Below, one piece after another: positions 62,814-64,000 of a DNA stretch of 64,000 nt. The position numbers and the translations under genes are program-made. Location: contig JBMDXQ010000144.1 in the NCBI GenBank assembly GCA_048594975.1, positions 1 to 64,000 of the forward strand, written 5' to 3'. The notes below the pieces were generated by a model that saw only the letters and a list, made by a program, of their open reading frames with translations, made no database searches and was not told where the DNA came from. The stretch comes from JBMDXB01 sp048594975. GTDB taxonomy: Bacteria > Acidobacteriota > Vicinamibacteria > Vicinamibacterales > 2-12-FULL-66-21. Within the stretch, counting starts at the first letter, position 1. The number at the start of each line of letters is the position of its first letter.

Positions 62814-64000
62814 GCGGTCTGGTACTTGGCGACCGCGAGCACGTGCCTCGCCCTCGACGCGGCGACGTAGAGGTGCTGATCCGTCGAGTTCGGGTCGCCC
62901 CGGCGCACCTCGCACAGCACGACGGCGTCAGCCTCGAGCCCCTTGAACCCCTGCAGCGTCGCGAACGCGACCTGCGCCGGGCCGGGAGCTGAAGGGTACT
63001 GGACGAGACGCAGAGCACCGAACGTCTGCGCCCGCCAGACGGCACTGGTTCTCGTGCTGTGAGGCGAGAGCACGACGACGCGGTCGGGCGACAGTCGCCC
63101 TTCGAGGACGATCCGGTGCAGGGCCCGCCGAACGGCATCCACCATCTCGCGCTCGCTGCTGCACGACTCGACGATCACGTCCGCGCCTTCGGGCGTGCCC
63201 GGTCGGACGCGCGGATCGGCGCCGACCATGCCGCAGGCGTAGCGGGCGATGCGCTGCGTGTTGCGACAGTTATACGCCAGCGGCGCCGTGTGGAGTCCGA
63301 GCGCGTCCCAGGCGGACCCGCCGTAGATGTTCTGCCGCGGATCGAAGAACACCCACAACACATCGTCCTTCGGCCGGCGCAGCAACCGCTCGACGGCAAG
63401 CCACCAGTATTCGTGGAAGTCCTGCGCCTCGTCCACGATGACCGCGTCGAATCGTTGGTCGGGCAGCTGGTCCAGCGCTCGAAGCAGAAGGGACGGTGCC
63501 TCCTCCAGCCAGAAAGTCTGCGCCTCTGGGCCGCGCAGTGCCTCCGGCCATGCGATTCCGGCGGATTGACACAATTCGTCGCAGAGCGCGTGGAACGTGG
63601 AGACCTTGAATCCGTCGGCACGCAACTTCAGGTATGCGGCCAGGCCGCGGTTGTAACAGAGCAACAACACGCGACGGCCTTCGGCCGCGAGGCGCCGCGC
63701 GCGTTCCATCGCCACGAGCGTCTTGCCCGTGCCGGCGCCACCTGACACACCGACCCGCGGAAACCCGCCGAGGACCTCGAGGATGCTGAACTGTTCCTCG
63801 GTGAGCCGCACGAGCGCCGCACCCTCGTCGGTGACGGTTGCGGCGAGCGAGGGTGCCAGCGACACTCGCGGGGCGAGCAACTGTACAAGCTGGTTCACGG
63901 CTGCCGGCGGAAGCGCCGTGCCCGCGCCGAGCGCTGCTCCGAATACCGCGTCCACCGCCTTGTCGGCCCACTGCAGGCCGCTGCGGTCGATCACCAGCCG
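62807..64000 (-). CDS. SF1 (UvrD/Pif1-like) helicase, C-terminal part; N-terminus outside the window
   Basis: 397 codons are open from the window edge (reading RLVIDRSGLQWADKAV) to the stop at 62807. Motif I is VGVSGGAGTGKTLVAMERAR, motif Ia VLLLCYNRGLAAYL, motif II VIVDEAQDFHEYWW, motif III VFFDPRQNIYGG. A later TLQGFKGLEADAVVLCEV and LYVAASRARHVLAV give motifs V and VI. This is the helicase half typical of NERD-nuclease/helicase fusions; the NERD domain would lie to the right, beyond the window. It converges on the YbjN-like gene with a 7-base overlap. Confidence 0.85.
   Translation of the reverse strand, partial: RLVIDRSGLQWADKAVDAVFGAALGAGTALPPAAVNQLVQLLAPRVSLAPSLAATVTDEGAALVRLTEEQFSILEVLGGFPRVGVSGGAGTGKTLVAMERARRLAAEGRRVLLLCYNRGLAAYLKLRADGFKVSTFHALCDELCQSAGIAWPEALRGPEAQTFWLEEAPSLLLRALDQLPDQRFDAVIVDEAQDFHEYWWLAVERLLRRPKDDVLWVFFDPRQNIYGGSAWDALGLHTAPLAYNCRNTQRIARYACGMVGADPRVRPGTPEGADVIVESCSSEREMVDAVRRALHRIVLEGRLSPDRVVVLSPHSTRTSAVWRAQTFGALRLVQYPSAPGPAQVAFATLQGFKGLEADAVVLCEVRRGDPNSTDQHLYVAASRARHVLAVAKYQTAQ

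Overview
The window is high-GC bacterial accessory DNA. It carries an integron integrase with attC-flanked cassettes, two insertion sequences and a long defence-type island, and no housekeeping or rRNA/tRNA genes. The host cannot be named from this alone. GC content and gene families would suit a soil or sediment bacterium such as an Acidobacteriota member, but that is a weak inference.

Region 1 (1-12.6 kb) is a decayed mobile platform. It starts with the N-terminus of a DHH-type phosphoesterase-like gene. Next is an IS701-family element with exact 13-bp ends and a CTAG target duplication, whose transposase has an amber stop. Then come an HNH nuclease, a low-molecular-weight phosphatase and a frameshifted tyrosine recombinase. 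A wrecked integron integrase (stop plus at least three frameshifts) is followed in the same orientation by five gene cassettes bounded by recognisable attC hairpins. Cassette products are a DUF4062/TIR-like protein, a small membrane protein, a lipoprotein, a frameshifted AlbA_2/Schlafen-type protein and an Nmad2 protein. A frameshifted IS5-family transposase closes the block. An isolated IS5-type terminal repeat at 1992-2009 faces the one at 12513-12530.

Region 2 (12.7-49 kb) is a defence island with long intact genes. It opens with a DUF262 (GmrSD-type) protein. A leftward gene series follows, in transcription order: UvrD helicase-nuclease, PLD nuclease, beta-class adenine methyltransferase, restriction helicase-nuclease carrying a C-terminal S24 peptidase-like domain, GHKL-ATPase/DUF3883 giant, ABC-type ATPase, PIN-like nuclease and RNA ligase. 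The last three overlap by 4 nt each. Divergently transcribed is a three-gene unit with 4-nt overlaps: Cas4-like nuclease, unknown protein and SF1 helicase. Beyond it are an AIPR abortive-infection protein, DUF932, an ERCC4 nuclease and a DUF2779 dual nuclease.

Region 3 (49-64 kb) holds small coupled operons. A MerR regulator, with a near-consensus promoter that appears to give a leaderless mRNA, is coupled to a VWA protein. There are also SGNH hydrolase and YbjN-like genes. A cluster of an HDAC-fold deacetylase and a fused ADP-ribosylglycohydrolase-PARG enzyme suggests reversal of protein modification. The window ends inside an SF1 helicase gene.

The most notable candidates are the ATPase-PIN-RNA ligase operon, the large divergent restriction cluster with an S24-fused helicase, and the dead same-orientation integron with defence-like cassettes.
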